Source of the DNA: Balaenoptera acutorostrata
Lineage: Eukaryota > Chordata > Mammalia > Artiodactyla > Balaenopteridae
Reading direction: 5' to 3'
NCBI RefSeq assembly: GCF_949987535.1
Contig: NC_080066.1
Coordinates: forward strand, 127,080,335 to 127,144,334
Length of the DNA: 64,000 nt
Below the pieces are notes generated by a model. That model searched no databases. It worked only from the letters and a program-made list of their open reading frames with translations, and was not told where the DNA came from. Shown here piece by piece: positions 46,113 through 59,149 of the stretch (position 1 is its first letter; each line of letters opens with the position of its first letter). The translations under genes and the position numbers were made by a program.

Positions 46113-48345
46113 AGTTAGAATATATAAACTGTTCTCTGAGAAGTCATGGTCTGCTAATAATAGGACTTTTATTGGTGGGTGAAGAAAAGTGAAGGCCAGA
46201 GATAAATAGTTCCCAAGAGTAGCAAAATAGGCTTTTACTCAGAGTGGGGCTTGGGAGGAAGAATTGAGGTGCCTAATAAGAAGTACAAGGGAATTTTGTA
46301 ATGTGATATGCAATATAAAGTTTCTTCCTAGTTTTCAAAGGAAATTTTTAGTAAAATCTACATTACCTACAAGTATATTGTTGAGTTGAATCTCTACTGA
46401 AGGGATGTGATAACGTATTGTGAATGAAGTAAAGGTGACAACAGGGGACAGGGGAAACCTTGAGGAAGTTCTTGGGAGCCCAACCACATTGGAATTGCAC
46501 CTTGTTTATTTAAAGTTAAGTTTACCTCTTTGTCAATTGCCTAAGTAATTTGGCTGCAACTGAGTTAAATTACAGGCATTTTTATTTTAGATCAAAAGCT
46601 CTGAGATGAGTTATGGACATAGATTACTGTCAAAATTGGTGAACAGCACAACTTCTAATATTACTAAACATTTGGAAAGAAATATTGACTAGGAAACATA
46701 TATAATACATGTTTTGTGTTTATAATTTCTATGACATTTTCTATGACAATTTTATTATGTAAAAAATACGGTTTTGGCCTTTAAATATACTTTCAGGGAA
46801 AGTATTAAGGCTGAGATAATGCAAAACTGAACTTCTGGAAAAATCTGTCTAATTTACATGTAATAGAAAGATAGCAGGGATAAGAGAAAGCCCAGAAAAT
46901 AGCATATTGATGCTCATGAATTAGAGAGGAGTTGATGTGGAAAAATCTGCATTAACATTATCTTTATTTTGTTTGTTTTTTAATTCAGTTACAGATAAAT
47001 AACCAAATGTGAAAAACATTCAGGATTTTGGGGAGATATCAAGTGATATAGTTCTCCCAGGTCTTTGCCAGAGTTTCAACTTAGAATCCTTACTTAGGTG
47101 AAAATATATGCAATACTCATTTCCATTGAAATAAACGGAACTCTACTGTGTGTAAACAGAAAACAGTTTGACTTTCACACCTCTTGTCTCCCTGCATAGG
47201 TTACTTTCTTCACTATCCTTAGGGAAATCTGTTACAGATAACCACCACCCTTTCTATTAGTCTTAAATAGTAAACACTCTAGTAATTTCCAGACATGATA
47301 ACCATTACATTTCACTAATATAAAATGAGTGGCTCAGAGTAACAGTCAAAATTCTAAATTTCATCAAAGCTTGAACCTCTCCCCTACCTCAGACTTCCTT
47401 TAAACCTGAAAGTCTACAGAGTGGTAAAGGGAAAACTGTGGTTTCTCATCTAATTTTCTCACTTTTTTCTTCTGTTCCTCTACACCAGCAATCTGACTGT
47501 GTGTTCTGATCCCTTTATATTTGGAGCTGGGGGAGAGGAGTGGTGAGGCAAGATGTTGCTTGACTGGCACTGTCTTTTTCTGGTGTCAGTTCTCTCTGTG
47601 CCTGGCATATAAAGTAAGGGAGCCTCTGGGTGTGAGAAAGGTCTTGAGAGCTGATCCTTCCTCTTGTAGAGGGCTCTTTGGGTTTCTGGAGGACCCCTTA
47701 TCACAAGATTTGTTACCTTTGGTTCCCTTAATTCAGATAATGTCTCCTTTGCTTACAGCTTTGCTAACTTTTTTTTTTTTTAATGGTCCTTTCCACACAT
47801 ATGTATTTTGTTAGGGTCTCATGGCTCTTCCAGGTATCTGTCTTGGGGAAAAAAAATCCCTTTACAATCTCTCCAGACCAGTTCTTTCTCCCTTTGTGGT
47901 CTCTAACAAACTGTGCTAGGACAGGCTGTTCTCAACATTGCCATTTCACTCTCTTTCATTGTCAAAAAAGCAAGTCAGACACAATTTTAAATTTGGTTCT
48001 TGCTCTGTCTTTAGTAACCCACATACTGCTGGGGTCATGGGCCATGTTCTCTGGTCTCCATGAAGTCCTTCGTCTCTTTCCTGTGGGGATAAGGGTGTGA
48101 TTGGGAGGAGAATATGCAACAGAACCTCACAGTCTTTTTCCAAACAAATTATTTCCCTGTTTTTGGTTAATACCACTCAATTTCTTTTATATTTTGGGGG
48201 TGGTTATTGAACCAAGGATTGCTAGATATTTTTAAATCTTTGCATAGTTCCGCATAGATGATCTTTGAAATATGGAAGTATCAATACTTCCTAACTTTAA
48301 ACAGAAGGTGTCATATTTTAACATCCTATTATTTATAGAATTAGG
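46113..48345. other. Unassigned sequence
   Basis: No gene is supported. Overlapping frames of 74-105 codons on both strands at 47480-48176 have no domain. The patch 47460-48110 is less AT-rich and could be an unrecognised retroviral or single-copy segment. Confidence 0.4.
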
Positions 48346-48349
48346 GCTT

Positions 48350-48890
48350 GATGTCTGAAGGAATGGGATTAGCCAAGCGGTTACCATAAGTACTGCTTGC
48401 TGCAGGACAGGCCAGTCAATCAGGAGATGAGGTGTTAGGGCAGGGAATAGCAACTTTATTCAGAAAGTCATCAGACCAGGAAGATGGTGGACTAATGTCC
48501 TAAAGAACCATCTTTCCCAGGTTTGGATGCTAGTTTCTTTTATGGTTGGGGGGTGGAGTGTGAGGAGATAAAGTTTAAAAAAGGAGATAAGTTGCTGCAA
48601 ATATTTCCTAGTTCTGTCCAGACTCCAGAGGGAATGTGTTAAATTCTTCTTTCCTGTAGCCATTCACAGGTGGGCCTGGTCAGGATGTTTCCTGTGAGCT
48701 AAACAAAGGTATTTTAGCTTAATACTCAGGCGTGGGAGGCAGGGTACCTGGAGATGGGCCATTATGTATATTTTAAGCTATAGGCAACAACCCTTTAGTG
48801 ATTAACTTGCAGCAAAGGCAGTAGTATATAAATATTATAGTAAAAGAAACAGATCCAATATGGAGTCAGACTTGTTCTTTCCTATTACAA
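48350..48890 (-). mobile_element. LTR-like element G with promoter and poly(A) signal
   Basis: On the minus strand a TATA-like CCATAAAAG (plus 48537-48545) precedes an AATAAA (plus 48455-48460) by about 80 bases. The text CAGGAAGATGGTGGACTAAT, AAGAACCATCTTTCCCAGGT and AACAGATCCAATATGGAGTCA is typical of an ERV LTR read backwards. No internal region was seen. Confidence 0.6.
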
Positions 48891-50465
48891 AGGTACTGAA
48901 ATGAGGGGGTCATTAATCACAAGACATCAGTGGTTTGGTGTAAAAACTAACCATGTCTTTAAGGAAACTTTTTACCATTTTCTTCTACTTCACTGAAGTC
49001 TTAATAACTTTGCAATTCAGGTTTCTTTTAAGGCATTTAGTTGTGTGCTGTCTTTTCTGGATATTTGGTATTTTAAATATGTATATTTGATTTTCAACTG
49101 CTTTTTTAGTTCCTGAAAGGAATAGTTTCTTATATTTCTTTGTATTCTACACAACAAAGGGGGAATGCAGATAATAAGTACTAAGTAAGTATCTGTAAAT
49201 AAGTTTGTAAGTTTATCTCCATTGCAGAAATTTCATCAGGGGTCAGTGGTCCATAGAAGTCCAAAACTATTTGGTAGGAGCTCCAAGGATTCTTAACTAT
49301 AGATGTAGCTGAGTAAACACAGGACTTTTGGTGGTGATAGGAGACTAAAATATAAATTCTGTGTCATTAACAAACCTCTCTTTTATACATGCACTTGTAT
49401 TTTCACATACTCATAATTAAAAAGTGTGTTGGTAACAAAGATTTTGAGAGTATCATTTGGGCCAGGTGTTATAATTATATATTTTTTTCCTTGTTAACAT
49501 CCATAAGAATAAATGAGACTCCATGTGAAAAAATTCCAATTAATTTTATATTATACTTTGGAAAATAATTAGTAGAATTTTTGTTTTATTAGGCAGTGTT
49601 TATTCTGGTGGTTTTGAATTGAATTGAAAGCCTTAGGTACTATAAAAATAGATCTTTTCTGACAATTATGAACTTAATCACGACACTGTGTTGTCACATT
49701 TCATGCCTGTTGGGAAAATATGATTAATGAGAAAAAGTATTTCTTAGTATGACATACTTATGTAACTTTTCCATGGTTGGCTTGTGTGTTAGGAAACGAA
49801 CCCCAGATTTAAATAATCCTTCACTGTTTCTTATGCGTAAGAATATGTCAGCACCAATGAGGAGCTCCAGCAGGAAGGCACTAAGCTATTGGTCTTTTTC
49901 AATATATGTGCCAGGGCTAAGAAATGATAAATCAGTATGACTTCAGAGGAGAAGCTTTTAATTAAATGATACCCATAAGTCACACTTTCTGTTTCCTTAG
50001 AGTTCTTTGTGAAAATCTCTCCAGTGTGGCTTTGATGCTTAAATGTATGAATACATTCACTCTGTCTCCAAATTGCTTCACAATTTTCACCTCCCTTTTT
50101 TCTACATATTGTAAAGTGTCAACTTTAGCATTTCCAGAGTCTTTTTTAGGCACCTTATTTATTATTGCCCAACTACAGTCAGCTTTACAAGTTTTAAATA
50201 TTTATAAATAGGGAAAAGCAACACTTTATAAAGTCTTTAAGTGTTGTAACAGAAAAACAAACTTAAAAAATGAAATTTAACTAGAGCTTTACTGAGTTCA
50301 CAGACCATTTTCACAGTAGTGTGTGACAGTGTCTTTTAAACCTCAATTTCAGGAGAGGCTCAGGTGCCTTTGAATATATACTACTTACCTGTCTGGATAA
50401 TCCTAAAAACAAGCCACAGGTCAGTGAGCTCTGAAACCAATAATAAACAGCACTATCCTTTCCCA
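48891..50465. other. AT-rich unassigned sequence
   Basis: Nothing supported. Frames of 63 and 81 codons near 49749-50211 have no domain. Confidence 0.5.
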
Positions 50466-50468
50466 TTT

Positions 50469-50470
50469 AC

Positions 50471-50504
<34 letters not shown>
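50469..50504. repeat. (AC)n microsatellite
   Basis: About 17 AC units with one AA interruption near 50490. Confidence 0.95.
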
Positions 50505-50597
50505 GACCAATATTGGAAGGGTTATATAAGAGAATAAAATGTCTAATTTCTGAGGACCTACAAAAAGCTACATAGCATTCAGTATCAGAAATTTTAG

Positions 50598-50732
50598 TCT
50601 TCATAACAGCCCCATTATACCTCCCTTGGAGAGGTTGAAACTGAAAATATTATGCATCTTGCCTGGAGGTATATAGTCAGGGATGGGATCTCAGACTAGG
50701 GATTTCTGGTGTCATAGTCAGGTCTTCCCCAC
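50598..50732 (+). mobile_element. MIR SINE fragment
   Basis: TCATAACAGCCCCATTATAC, GGAGAGGTTGAAACTGAAAA, CTTGCCTGGAGGTATATAGT and GATGGGATCTCAGACTAGGG align with the second half of MIR. Confidence 0.7.
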
Positions 50733-51205
50733 AACCCCCACTCCCCCAACACAATATACCACTTGTGTTCCTAGGAGACAATTCTCGCTAACAAAGTTTA
50801 AAATTTTGCATACAATCTAGAAAGAAACAGAGGCCCAAATTACTCGTGATAGTAATTCTTGCAATTCCTTTATTTATAGTATTTTATAATTTATTTTGTT
50901 TTTATTTATAGAGAATGAAGGAGAGCTAGGTAATTAACTAATGTTAGGCTGAGGATAAAAATAAAATTGGTATATAATCCCTGAAGATTAGCAGTCAGAG
51001 AAATAGCAGCATAAAGTTTCCAGACACTCAGAAAGCACAGCTACCTGGGGTTAGCAGAACAGATTGTTAGAGTATCAGCTACAGAAAAAGGAGTGGATTA
51101 GAGGACAAAAACCATTTTGATCAGGTTTACTATAAGCAAAAACATGTAAGAAAACAATATTTTATCAGCTCAAATAAGGAAAAGCTATTTCTGTCAATCA
51201 AGACT
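50733..51205. other. Unassigned sequence
   Basis: Nothing supported. Confidence 0.5.
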
Positions 51206-51215
51206 GATAAGACTG

Positions 51216-51525
51216 GGGCTTCCCTGGTGGCGCAGTAGTTGAGAATCTGCCTACCAATGCAGGGGACACGGGTTCGAGCCCTGGTCTGGGAAGATCCCAC
51301 ATGCCGCGGAGCAACTAGGCCCGTGAGCCACAATTACTGAGGCTGCGCGTCTGGAGCCTGTGCTCCGCAACAAGAGAGGCCGCGATAATGAGAGGCCCGC
51401 GCACCACGATGAAGAGTGGTCCCCACTTGCCGCAACTGGAGAAAGCCCTCGCACAGAAACAAAGACCCAACACAGCCATAAATAAATAAATAAATAAATA
51501 AATTTTTTAAATAACACAAAAACTC
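51216..51525 (+). mobile_element. CHR SINE, AGCCC subtype, sense orientation
   Basis: The only plus-strand CHR copy: GGGCTTCCCTGGTGGCGCAG, the B box GGGTTCGAGCCC near 51270, GAAGATCCCACATGCCGCGG, and an (AAAT)n tail near 51478-51510. The target duplication ATAAGACTG is perfect at 51207-51215 and 51526-51534. Its intact B box and CpGs mark it as one of the better preserved copies. Minus-strand frames here are SINE by-products. Confidence 0.97.
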
Positions 51526-51534
51526 ATAAGACTG

Positions 51535-53970
51535 ATAGGAGATATCTTTATAGGCAATTTTATGTCAATTTGTTTATTCAATAATATAAAAATTTCTAGA
51601 ATTAATAAGTCACTGATTATTTAGTCAATGAGAAATTGGTATATCTTATTGTACTAACCTACTGTTATCAAAATATATTACAGGAAACGGCAAAAGGCAG
51701 GGAGAACAAATGGATAGTTTCCAGTTTTAGTCAACATTCTACTCCGAGTTGTAGCTGGGAGCTGTCAGCTGTGATAATGTGAGAACAAGGGATAAAACCT
51801 CAAATTATCTATTCAAAAGATGCATAAATAACTAAGTGAAATTTAGTCAAGTTTACAAGTTTATTTTGGGGTGTAAGAAGTAAAATGAATTTGGGCTTTA
51901 TTAAGTATTTGATGCTACCAAATACTTAAAAATTATATTTTTAAAATTTACTTAATATTATCTGAAAATTATAAAATTCCATGGTAGAAGATATTTCTGC
52001 TCACAAGTATATGAACATTAATATTTACAAAGCAGATCTACTCAAATTTGTTTTTTTTTTGTACACAGAATCACATTTAGTGCATATCAAGTACGAAGGC
52101 TAGCCAATAAGGTGGACAATAATGTGGGAGGTGGCCACAGTCCAGGATATGGCTCCTAGATTAAAATACAACAAAAAATTAAATGTTACAAATTTACCAG
52201 AAATGAGCATTCTACATGGAATAGATCCTTGCTAGCCAGACTCTTAAGGAGTTGATATGCAAACTGTAATGACAATATGTACTCTATTTCCTGCAACTGC
52301 AATATATGTATTTGCTATTTAAATCATCTACTTCCTAGAATTAAAGACAGTCAGATTTACCACAGTAGATATCAACTGCTGCTTCTATAGGCTCAGAGGA
52401 CAGGCTTTGAGATATTTCATTTATATATTAACTTTCTTTCTTGGTCTTACTTTCATTCCATGTATAGAATATTAACTTGGGACTTTTCTGCCTAGATTTA
52501 GAGTTAGGAAGAAAGGCTAAGAACTAAGCCTGAGACTTCCTTTGCCATAAAACAGTAGATGGCAACCCTTTTCACTTTCCAAAGCAAAGCAAAGTGCTAG
52601 ACTCTAAGCAGTAGTATAAATGAGATAACTAAGAGTTTTGTGAACCATAGTTAACCACCTATTTATAATTTAGATTGAGAGGCTGTGCACTGGACATGGG
52701 ATTATTTTGGAGAGGTTGGGATATTATTCTCAACTTTTTTTTTTTCAATTTCATATGAAATCACAGGAACTTGGAGTTTGGGAGACAGTGGACTGTAGTC
52801 ATAAGAATCTAAATGACAAGAGGCTGGCTTGTATCTATAGTAACAGTGAGAGTGGGCCATTGGCCTTATTTTAACATGATCCTATGTGTAGGCCATGTTG
52901 AAGCTGGACTTGGATCTTCTCAAGTCCCGAACAAGAGGGCCACGTGGAAGCTTGAGGAGACTTCAGCAGAAAGAATCTAGAAAATTTCTGTGACTGGCCA
53001 TGGCCTGAGGGGAGTATTGTAAATGACCAAACAGAGAAGTCACATTTACATGCATCAAGGATGCTGCAGATAAAACATCCTTGACAAAGACAACCTTATC
53101 CATAACCCACAAAGTTTCTCTGTGAAAGAATCAGCTTTTAAAACCTTGAAGGCAGTTCAAACAGTACCAATCAAGTAAGATTTTTCCTGTTCCTCTAGCT
53201 TTGACTCATGCTGGAGGGGTTAGAAACTCAGGTTAGCAAACAGAGGAAAGAGGGAAAGGGAGTCTAGGAGAGGAAATAAAGAAGATCTCTGTGACTCTTT
53301 TCCAAATGTTGGCTTCCACAGGCCCAAATGGAAGGAGAGAAGTATTAATTATGAATGAAGTTTGGAATAGTGGTTTTCATACTGAGCTAGATATTGTAAA
53401 TTCTTACGTGATACTGACTGTATGGGGGACTAAAATGATTAGAGAACTTTTAATTTTCTAAGATGTAAGAATATGGAACTGTCTAAATTTTCTTTCAGGG
53501 TTAATAAGCTAGTCCAAAAGAAGGGTTTACAAAATTTGTCAAGAGAAAAATTTTTAATGGTTATGATTGCACCCTGTGTTCTGATCTTTCAATATACTTG
53601 ATTCAAGCACATCTTTAACTGTTGGAGGTGAAGACTTAGGAATGGATATGTTCAAGCAAAATCTTTAAAATCACATGGTAAAGATATAAATAGTATTGTA
53701 AGGCTCTAGATAGTGTGCTTAATGCCAAGAAATACCTTTAAAGTTGAGAATTACCAAAACAGAAAAACTATAGGGTAAGAAATAAACATTTTGTGAGTGT
53801 GAAAAAGTGTATGTTTAAGGAAAGGAAATGCCCACTCCTGTTGTAAATGTCTGCAGTAGGAAGAACTACTCAACTGTTGCTTTACATCCCCTCTCCTCTT
53901 TTGCTCGTGTCTATAAAAGACATTAATAATGTCGCTGTAGCAGAATGCATTTTCTAGAGTTGGCCACATC
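51535..53970. other. Unassigned sequence
   Basis: No gene is supported. A T-run is at 52735-52746. A short stem-loop (TCAAGGATG with CATCCTTGA, about 12-base loop) lies at about 53056-53085. Confidence 0.45.
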
Positions 53971-53977
53971 TCTTATC

Positions 53978-54508
53978 TCACATGTTCTTCTATAAAGCCA
54001 TGTGAACGTGCCACTCTCCCATCAAGAGGTAGAGACTATGTCTCCACACCCTGGAATCTGGTTGGACCTTGTTACATCTTAGACTGATAGAATAGGACAG
54101 AGAGACGATGTACTGTTTCCAGTGAATCACTTAACTGATATGGAAACTTCTTACCTCTTGGAACTCTCACTCTTATGATGCTCCCTCTGGATAGCAGATC
54201 ACCAAACTGAGAATTCAAAGACACTGGAGGCCATGAGTGGACTCTCTGGTAGACAACCCCAGTGGAGCTCCTGACAGTCAGCAACTGCCAACCACGTGTA
54301 TGAGCCATCTTGTATGCCCATCCCAGTCAAGCCTTCAGATGACTATAGCCCCCCTGATATCTGACTGTGACCACGTGAGAAACCCCGAGTGAAAATCTCC
54401 CAGCTGAATTCAGTCAACTGACAGACCCATGAGAGTAGTAATTCATTCTTTAAGCCATCAAGTTTTGGAGTCTTTGTTCTGTAGCAATAAATAACTAGAA
54501 TCATCTGT
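53978..54508 (+). mobile_element. MLT1-type LTR (ERVL-MaLR)
   Basis: AGGCCATGAGTGGACTCTCT, CAACTGCCAACCACGTGTAT, GAGCCATCTTGTATGCCCAT, AGTCAAGCCTTCAGATGACT, TCAGTCAACTGACAGACCCA and TAGCAATAAATAACTAGAAT follow an MLT1 LTR in sense order. The 78-codon minus-strand frame is not a gene. Confidence 0.88.
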
Positions 54509-54599
54509 AATCCTAAAGCTGTGGTAGGATAGTCACTTCATTTTTGCCTATATAATTTCTTGGAAGTGTAGAATAAAGAAATCTTATTTTATGCTATTA

Positions 54600-56350
54600 T
54601 GTCTTAGCTTGGGTTCTCAAAAGCAGAGCCTATACGATGATGCTTTATTGAGGAGTACAAACGGAGAGAAGCAAGAGTGAAAGAAAAAGGAAATGAGGCA
54701 TAAGAGTAAGACAAATATTGGTATATTACTAAGGTGCCTACAGTTTCATAAACACAACTGTGTGCTCAATTAAGCAATGTCTCTGGCTAGGCCATCTGGG
54801 GCTACTGTGCCTCAGAATAACCCTTTGGAGAGCAAGGGAGAGGAATTCATTCTATGGCTCCTTCGCGTATATTGCCTCTCATTGGTCAAAATCTGCCCAA
54901 AGGGCATTTGTTCCCTCACCCTTCCAGGTGGTGTTGCCTGCACCTCCTGGACAGCTGCTGAGGAATGCAGAATCATGACCTTGAGCATGGCGCTTCATTT
55001 GAGTCTGGAATTTGTGGGAAGAGCCAAAGCCTCTGTGGGTGGGATCAGTCTAGGCTTAGGTGCCGTAGTTGTCGGAGCTTCTGCTCCACTGGGGTAATTG
55101 ATACTCTGTCAGAGCCTGGCCCTCACTCTGGGAAACCCTACAATATTTAGGACTATTGAGAGATGAGGTCAGAGCAATGGCAGTTAGAGTACTCCATTGC
55201 CCAAATGCCTGAGGAATCAGGAGGCAGGTAAAGCCAAGTGAAGCAAAGGAGACATATGAATTGGATGTGATTCAGTCTACCCAATGGACTAATCAGATCC
55301 TCTCCCATACTTCAATGATACCCAGTTATGGTTTATAGAATAAGAATAGGTTGCCCTCACTTCTTCTGCTAATGAAGGGGATGTGCAAGTCTAATTGTTC
55401 AAGGTAATAGCTATTTGCAATACGTCTTAAAAGGCTATAGAGAATTATAAGATTGAGCTACAAATCGTACTTGGGTTACAATTGTTACTTTCCATCTCCC
55501 TTTTCCAGCACTCATTCCAGAGTTTATTACCTTTATCCAGCTGATCTATGGCTGATCAATGTCATTTGTATTGTTGAATGATCCAGAGTATCATATCTGG
55601 AGTATTTATCAATTCTACTGGGGGAGTTTCACTGACCCTTTCAAGGTTGAAAGTGTATAATGTAATTGATTTGTCACCAGGTAGCTGGATGACCTCCCTG
55701 AAAAATGGTGCCATAAAAGGTGCCAAAATCAGTCTCAGATGTTGGCAGACTGTTTATTCAGTAAGATCAATAGCCGGATCCGCATAGTGAGAGGAAATCT
55801 ATGCTATTATCTCATCAGCAGCTACCACTTTTGCAAACATAATCCCTCCTTTTCTGGGCCCACAGTGAAATCACTGGAGTGGCTGATGAGAGTATCTGTC
55901 TGATATTGTCAGGACAGGTCATTCTGTCTTCTCTGAAGTGTATCTTCTATGGTTGGTATTATGTGCGTTATAAAGATGCATGCATTTGTGCACTCTTCCA
56001 TATATGGATCCATATGCTTCTTCCCCAGACTTTCTTGTCCCCAGATCTTGCAGTTTTGGTCCTTTCAGGTTCTTGACCCACTAACCAAGCTGATCCCACT
56101 ACCCAAGAGTTATTATATATCTACATAAGACCAACTTTTCTTTCACATAGGTTTCTATAATCAAGTCCTTCTGGACTGCCCTTTAAGGGCAGCAACCATC
56201 CATTTCTGGCTTCAACCAACTTACCGCACTGACACATTTGTGAATCAGGCCTAAGTCCTTTCACTTTATGTTAGTTGGTTATAAGAAACACAGAGAAGAC
56301 CAAAGGTGTGAATTGAGGGAGAAGCATCAGTGCTGCAGAGGTAGGGAAAC
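54600..56350. mobile_element. ERVL-like internal region (uncertain)
   Basis: A 1.7-kb block, less AT-rich than its surroundings, that reads like an old ERVL/HERV16-type internal sequence. Examples: GGTGCCATAAAAGGTGCCAA, GATATTGTCAGGACAGGTCA and TCTATAATCAAGTCCTTCTG. Seven short frames of 60-106 codons lie across it but none is a continuous gag or pol. It is heavily broken by stops and is a fossil. Orientation and family are not certain. Lack of single-copy coding features argues against a host gene. Confidence 0.4.
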
Positions 56351-57765
56351 TGGGCATGCCTTTGAGCTTATTTACAAGTAAATAAATCATTTTCACCATA
56401 TTCTGTTTTTCTACTATGTCTTGTTATTTGGTAGATCTGTTAATATTAGCTCATAATAAGTTTCATTGGTCTCAGGTCATTTAGTGCCCTATATTCAGTC
56501 TCTATTAGGGCCTAATAAAGCACATTAAGAGTGGGTTTTTCAAATGGAAAATGTTTCTCTACCTTAAAGGACATGCTCTTGCTCCATGACTCTAGGGGTT
56601 TATGTAATAACATGTAAATATGACAATCTGAAATGTAAATATTTTGTAATGGGATTTAATTCATTTTAATTTTTTTATACTATTGTGATAAAAATGTTAA
56701 AAATTATTTCCCTGATTTTTAATACAAGAGATTCTATTATAAATGTTTCACCAAATTATAAAATACTTTTGTGACTTACAACAAAAACACACATATAAAT
56801 AATGGACTCATATAAATAATTTATGAAGTATTTCTATATCTGTTAGAATTTTGTCTATCGTATTTTTAACTTTAGTCAACAGTAAGTATAGTATAGAGAA
56901 GGGAGCATTAGACAGAAGTTGAAAATACGGGTATATTTTTGTTTTCTCTACTTCCTTGTTAAATGTCCTTGGACTGTATTTCACATATCTAAATCCCATT
57001 AATTTGCTAAGTGCCAGTCACAACTCTAAATTTAATTATAATAATATCTGAATACAAAGGATGAAAGAGACATTTTGTTTTATCCCATAATTTTTTTTTT
57101 ATCGCATAATTTTAAGAAACTTTCTTTTTAAATTCTGTGCCCACGCCCAGATGTTTTGGTTAGTAAGTATGAGCATTGACATGATTGAAATATTTGGTTT
57201 CAACAAGTAAGATTACCATAAGTATGTATAAATGCATTAAAAAACTAATTATTCCTGTGTATGAACTCCAAACCATTCCAGAGAACATATGGGTATTGAG
57301 ATTAATTAGTAAAGTGCATATCTTTTAATTTAATGGTATATGATGAGGTGTTATTCTATCACAATGTAGTGGATGAACTGTAACTTGAGAACGTTCCACA
57401 TACAAACGTTTTTTCAAAGGTTAAAAATTTAACAGACTATTTTGCACTTGCAGAAAAGAAGTCTGTCTTTTGGCTGCACTTATTTATTATCTTTATCTTA
57501 TCTACCCGCATATGGATTGGTGCTCAACCCTTTGGAAAATAAAAAGAGCAAAATTATTTTCATATAATGTTTACTTTCTCATGAGGCTTATATTTGTATT
57601 TTTACTCATGTTTTCTTAAGATGAGATAAGCCTACTATTTCCTTACATTAAATTAAAAAAAAGTTTTGGTTTTGATTGTTTTCTTCATAAATTGGCTTTC
57701 CTTAAATAAAGTTTGCCTCCCAGTTTGTTGAAATATCTTGAGTTTTTTGTTACCTTATATATGGT
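56351..57765. other. AT-rich unassigned sequence
   Basis: No feature can be supported. A T-run is at 57090-57100. Confidence 0.5.
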
Positions 57766-57771
57766 TATTGT

Positions 57772-58335
57772 GGGGTTTTTTTTAACTTTTATTTTGAAAT
57801 AATTTTGAACTTAGAAAAATATAAGAAGAATAATATTACAAAAAGCTCCAGTATATCCTTTACTCATATTCATCAATTTTTAACATTTTGACATATTTGC
57901 TTTATAGCTGTGTCTTTACTTCTTTTTGTTTCTAATAATATTTTGTGTATATTTCTTTTAAAATCATAATACAATTATGAAATACAGAAAATTTAACATT
58001 GATATGATACTTTGATAATCTGTATCTCAATTCTATCACCTACCCAGTGGCTAGGACCCATTTTCCTTTTATAATATTTCCACCTGCAATACAGGATCCT
58101 CTCCATGATTATGTACTGCGTTTAGATGTCATGTCCCTGTAGTCTCCTTTAATCTGGTGGTATTCTTTAGTCTTTCTAAGACACTGATATTTGTTTTTAA
58201 AATAAAATATTTCTTATTTTGGGTTTGTCTATTGTTTTCTCATCAGAATCCTCCCTTAGATGTGGAATCTTTTGATGAGTCTTGCCCAAACAATTTTTAT
58301 TATTTCAGTAGCAAAATGGGGATTTTCCAACTTTA
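57772..58335 (-). mobile_element. L1ME-type 3' UTR, inverted
   Basis: TTTATTTTGAAATAATTTTG, CTCCAGTATATCCTTTACTC, AATACAGGATCCTCTCCATG, TTTAGATGTCATGTCCCTGT and TTGGGTTTGTCTATTGTTTTC are the complement of an old L1 3' UTR in order. The 63-codon frame at 58157-58348 is inside. Confidence 0.82.
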
Positions 58336-58544
58336 CCACTTATATTAAAGGAGCCATGAAATGGTCCAGAGGGCCAAATAAGGGACAATTTATGCATAAA
58401 AATAAATAAGTACTGGAATATAATCCACTGAATGAAATAAATCATTAGTCAATATCCCTTTATTGATCCTTTAAGGGTATACAGTTATTCTAATATCATT
58501 TATTGAAAGAAAAAACACACAATTATCCTTTCCCTAGTTGTTGG

Positions 58545-58937
58545 TGGAGATCATAGAGAAGACATGACCCAAGAGCTGGTTCCTCCCCCCTGCTCTTTCC
58601 TTGGAATGTATGTCACACCCACTACTCCCACAGTGGGAGCCATTTTCAAGGACACAGCCTTGAGATAGTAAGGTGGTGTTGAGACCATCTGGACAGTTTA
58701 CATGACTGAACCCAGTTAAGGCTTCTATATAAACTTTTAAGATTCTGGAAGGTGGGTGCAGAGATCTACTCATCTTGTTGCCACCCAAGACAAACCTCAT
58801 ATGTAAGTTCCCTTGTTTATTAAACCTGCCACCTACCAGTTTGTTGTGGTCTTCCTCTTTCTTTGGTCACTTCTTGCCCTCTGTGTTTGAGGACCAGTTT
58901 CAAATTCACCTGGGGAACTCCTGAGGTTGTGAACCAA
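58545..58937 (+). mobile_element. ERV LTR, sense orientation
   Basis: TTCCTCCCCCCTGCTCTTTC, a TATATAAA box at 58726-58733, TTGTTGCCACCCAAGACAAA, ATTAAA at 58819-58824 and GGTCTTCCTCTTTCTTTGGTC make a recognisable artiodactyl LTR order. TATA-to-poly(A)-signal spacing (about 90) fits U3-R. The 88- and 95-codon minus-strand frames are artefacts. Confidence 0.72.
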
Positions 58938-59024
58938 TACCAATGAATTATCTGGCATCTTTGGAGAATGTCAGTTGACCTTGTATGGATTTCTTTTTTG
59001 ACTCTATATGTTCCACTAATCAGC

Positions 59025-59103
59025 ATATATACATGTATATGTATAATATATAAATGATGTATAAGTATATATAATAAGTGCGTATATATATGACATATAT
59101 CTA
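59025..59103. repeat. (TA)n-rich low-complexity tract
   Basis: TATATACATGTATATGTATA-type text directly left of the inverted repeat at 59104. Confidence 0.85.
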
Positions 59104-59149
59104 TCAAGATGATATGGTATTGGTGTAATCCTTACACCAATACCATATC
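59104..59149. repeat. Near-perfect inverted repeat, left arm and inner right arm
   Basis: Left arm 59104-59128, a 3-base TCC spacer (59129-59131), then an 18-base perfectly complementary right arm at 59132-59149. The outer seven bases of the right arm lie beyond the CHR SINE at 59518-59524. Overall 24 of 25 positions pair. The right arm is L1 complement text. Confidence 0.9.

Noticed and set aside
47480..48176. Overlapping frames of 74-105 codons on both strands
   Set aside because: No domain, no splice signals framing them, mixed strands.
51216..51300. A tRNA gene, from the GGTTCGAGCCC B box
   Set aside because: It is the tRNA-derived head of the CHR SINE, with tail and target duplication; it does not fold as a functional tRNA in context.
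54760..55150. Three overlapping plus-strand frames of 61-106 codons
   Set aside because: Three phases open at once in repeat-like DNA; no domain and no splice structure.
59104..59149. A microRNA hairpin
   Set aside because: A 3-base loop is too short, the arms are L1-derived, and the hairpin is interrupted by a SINE.
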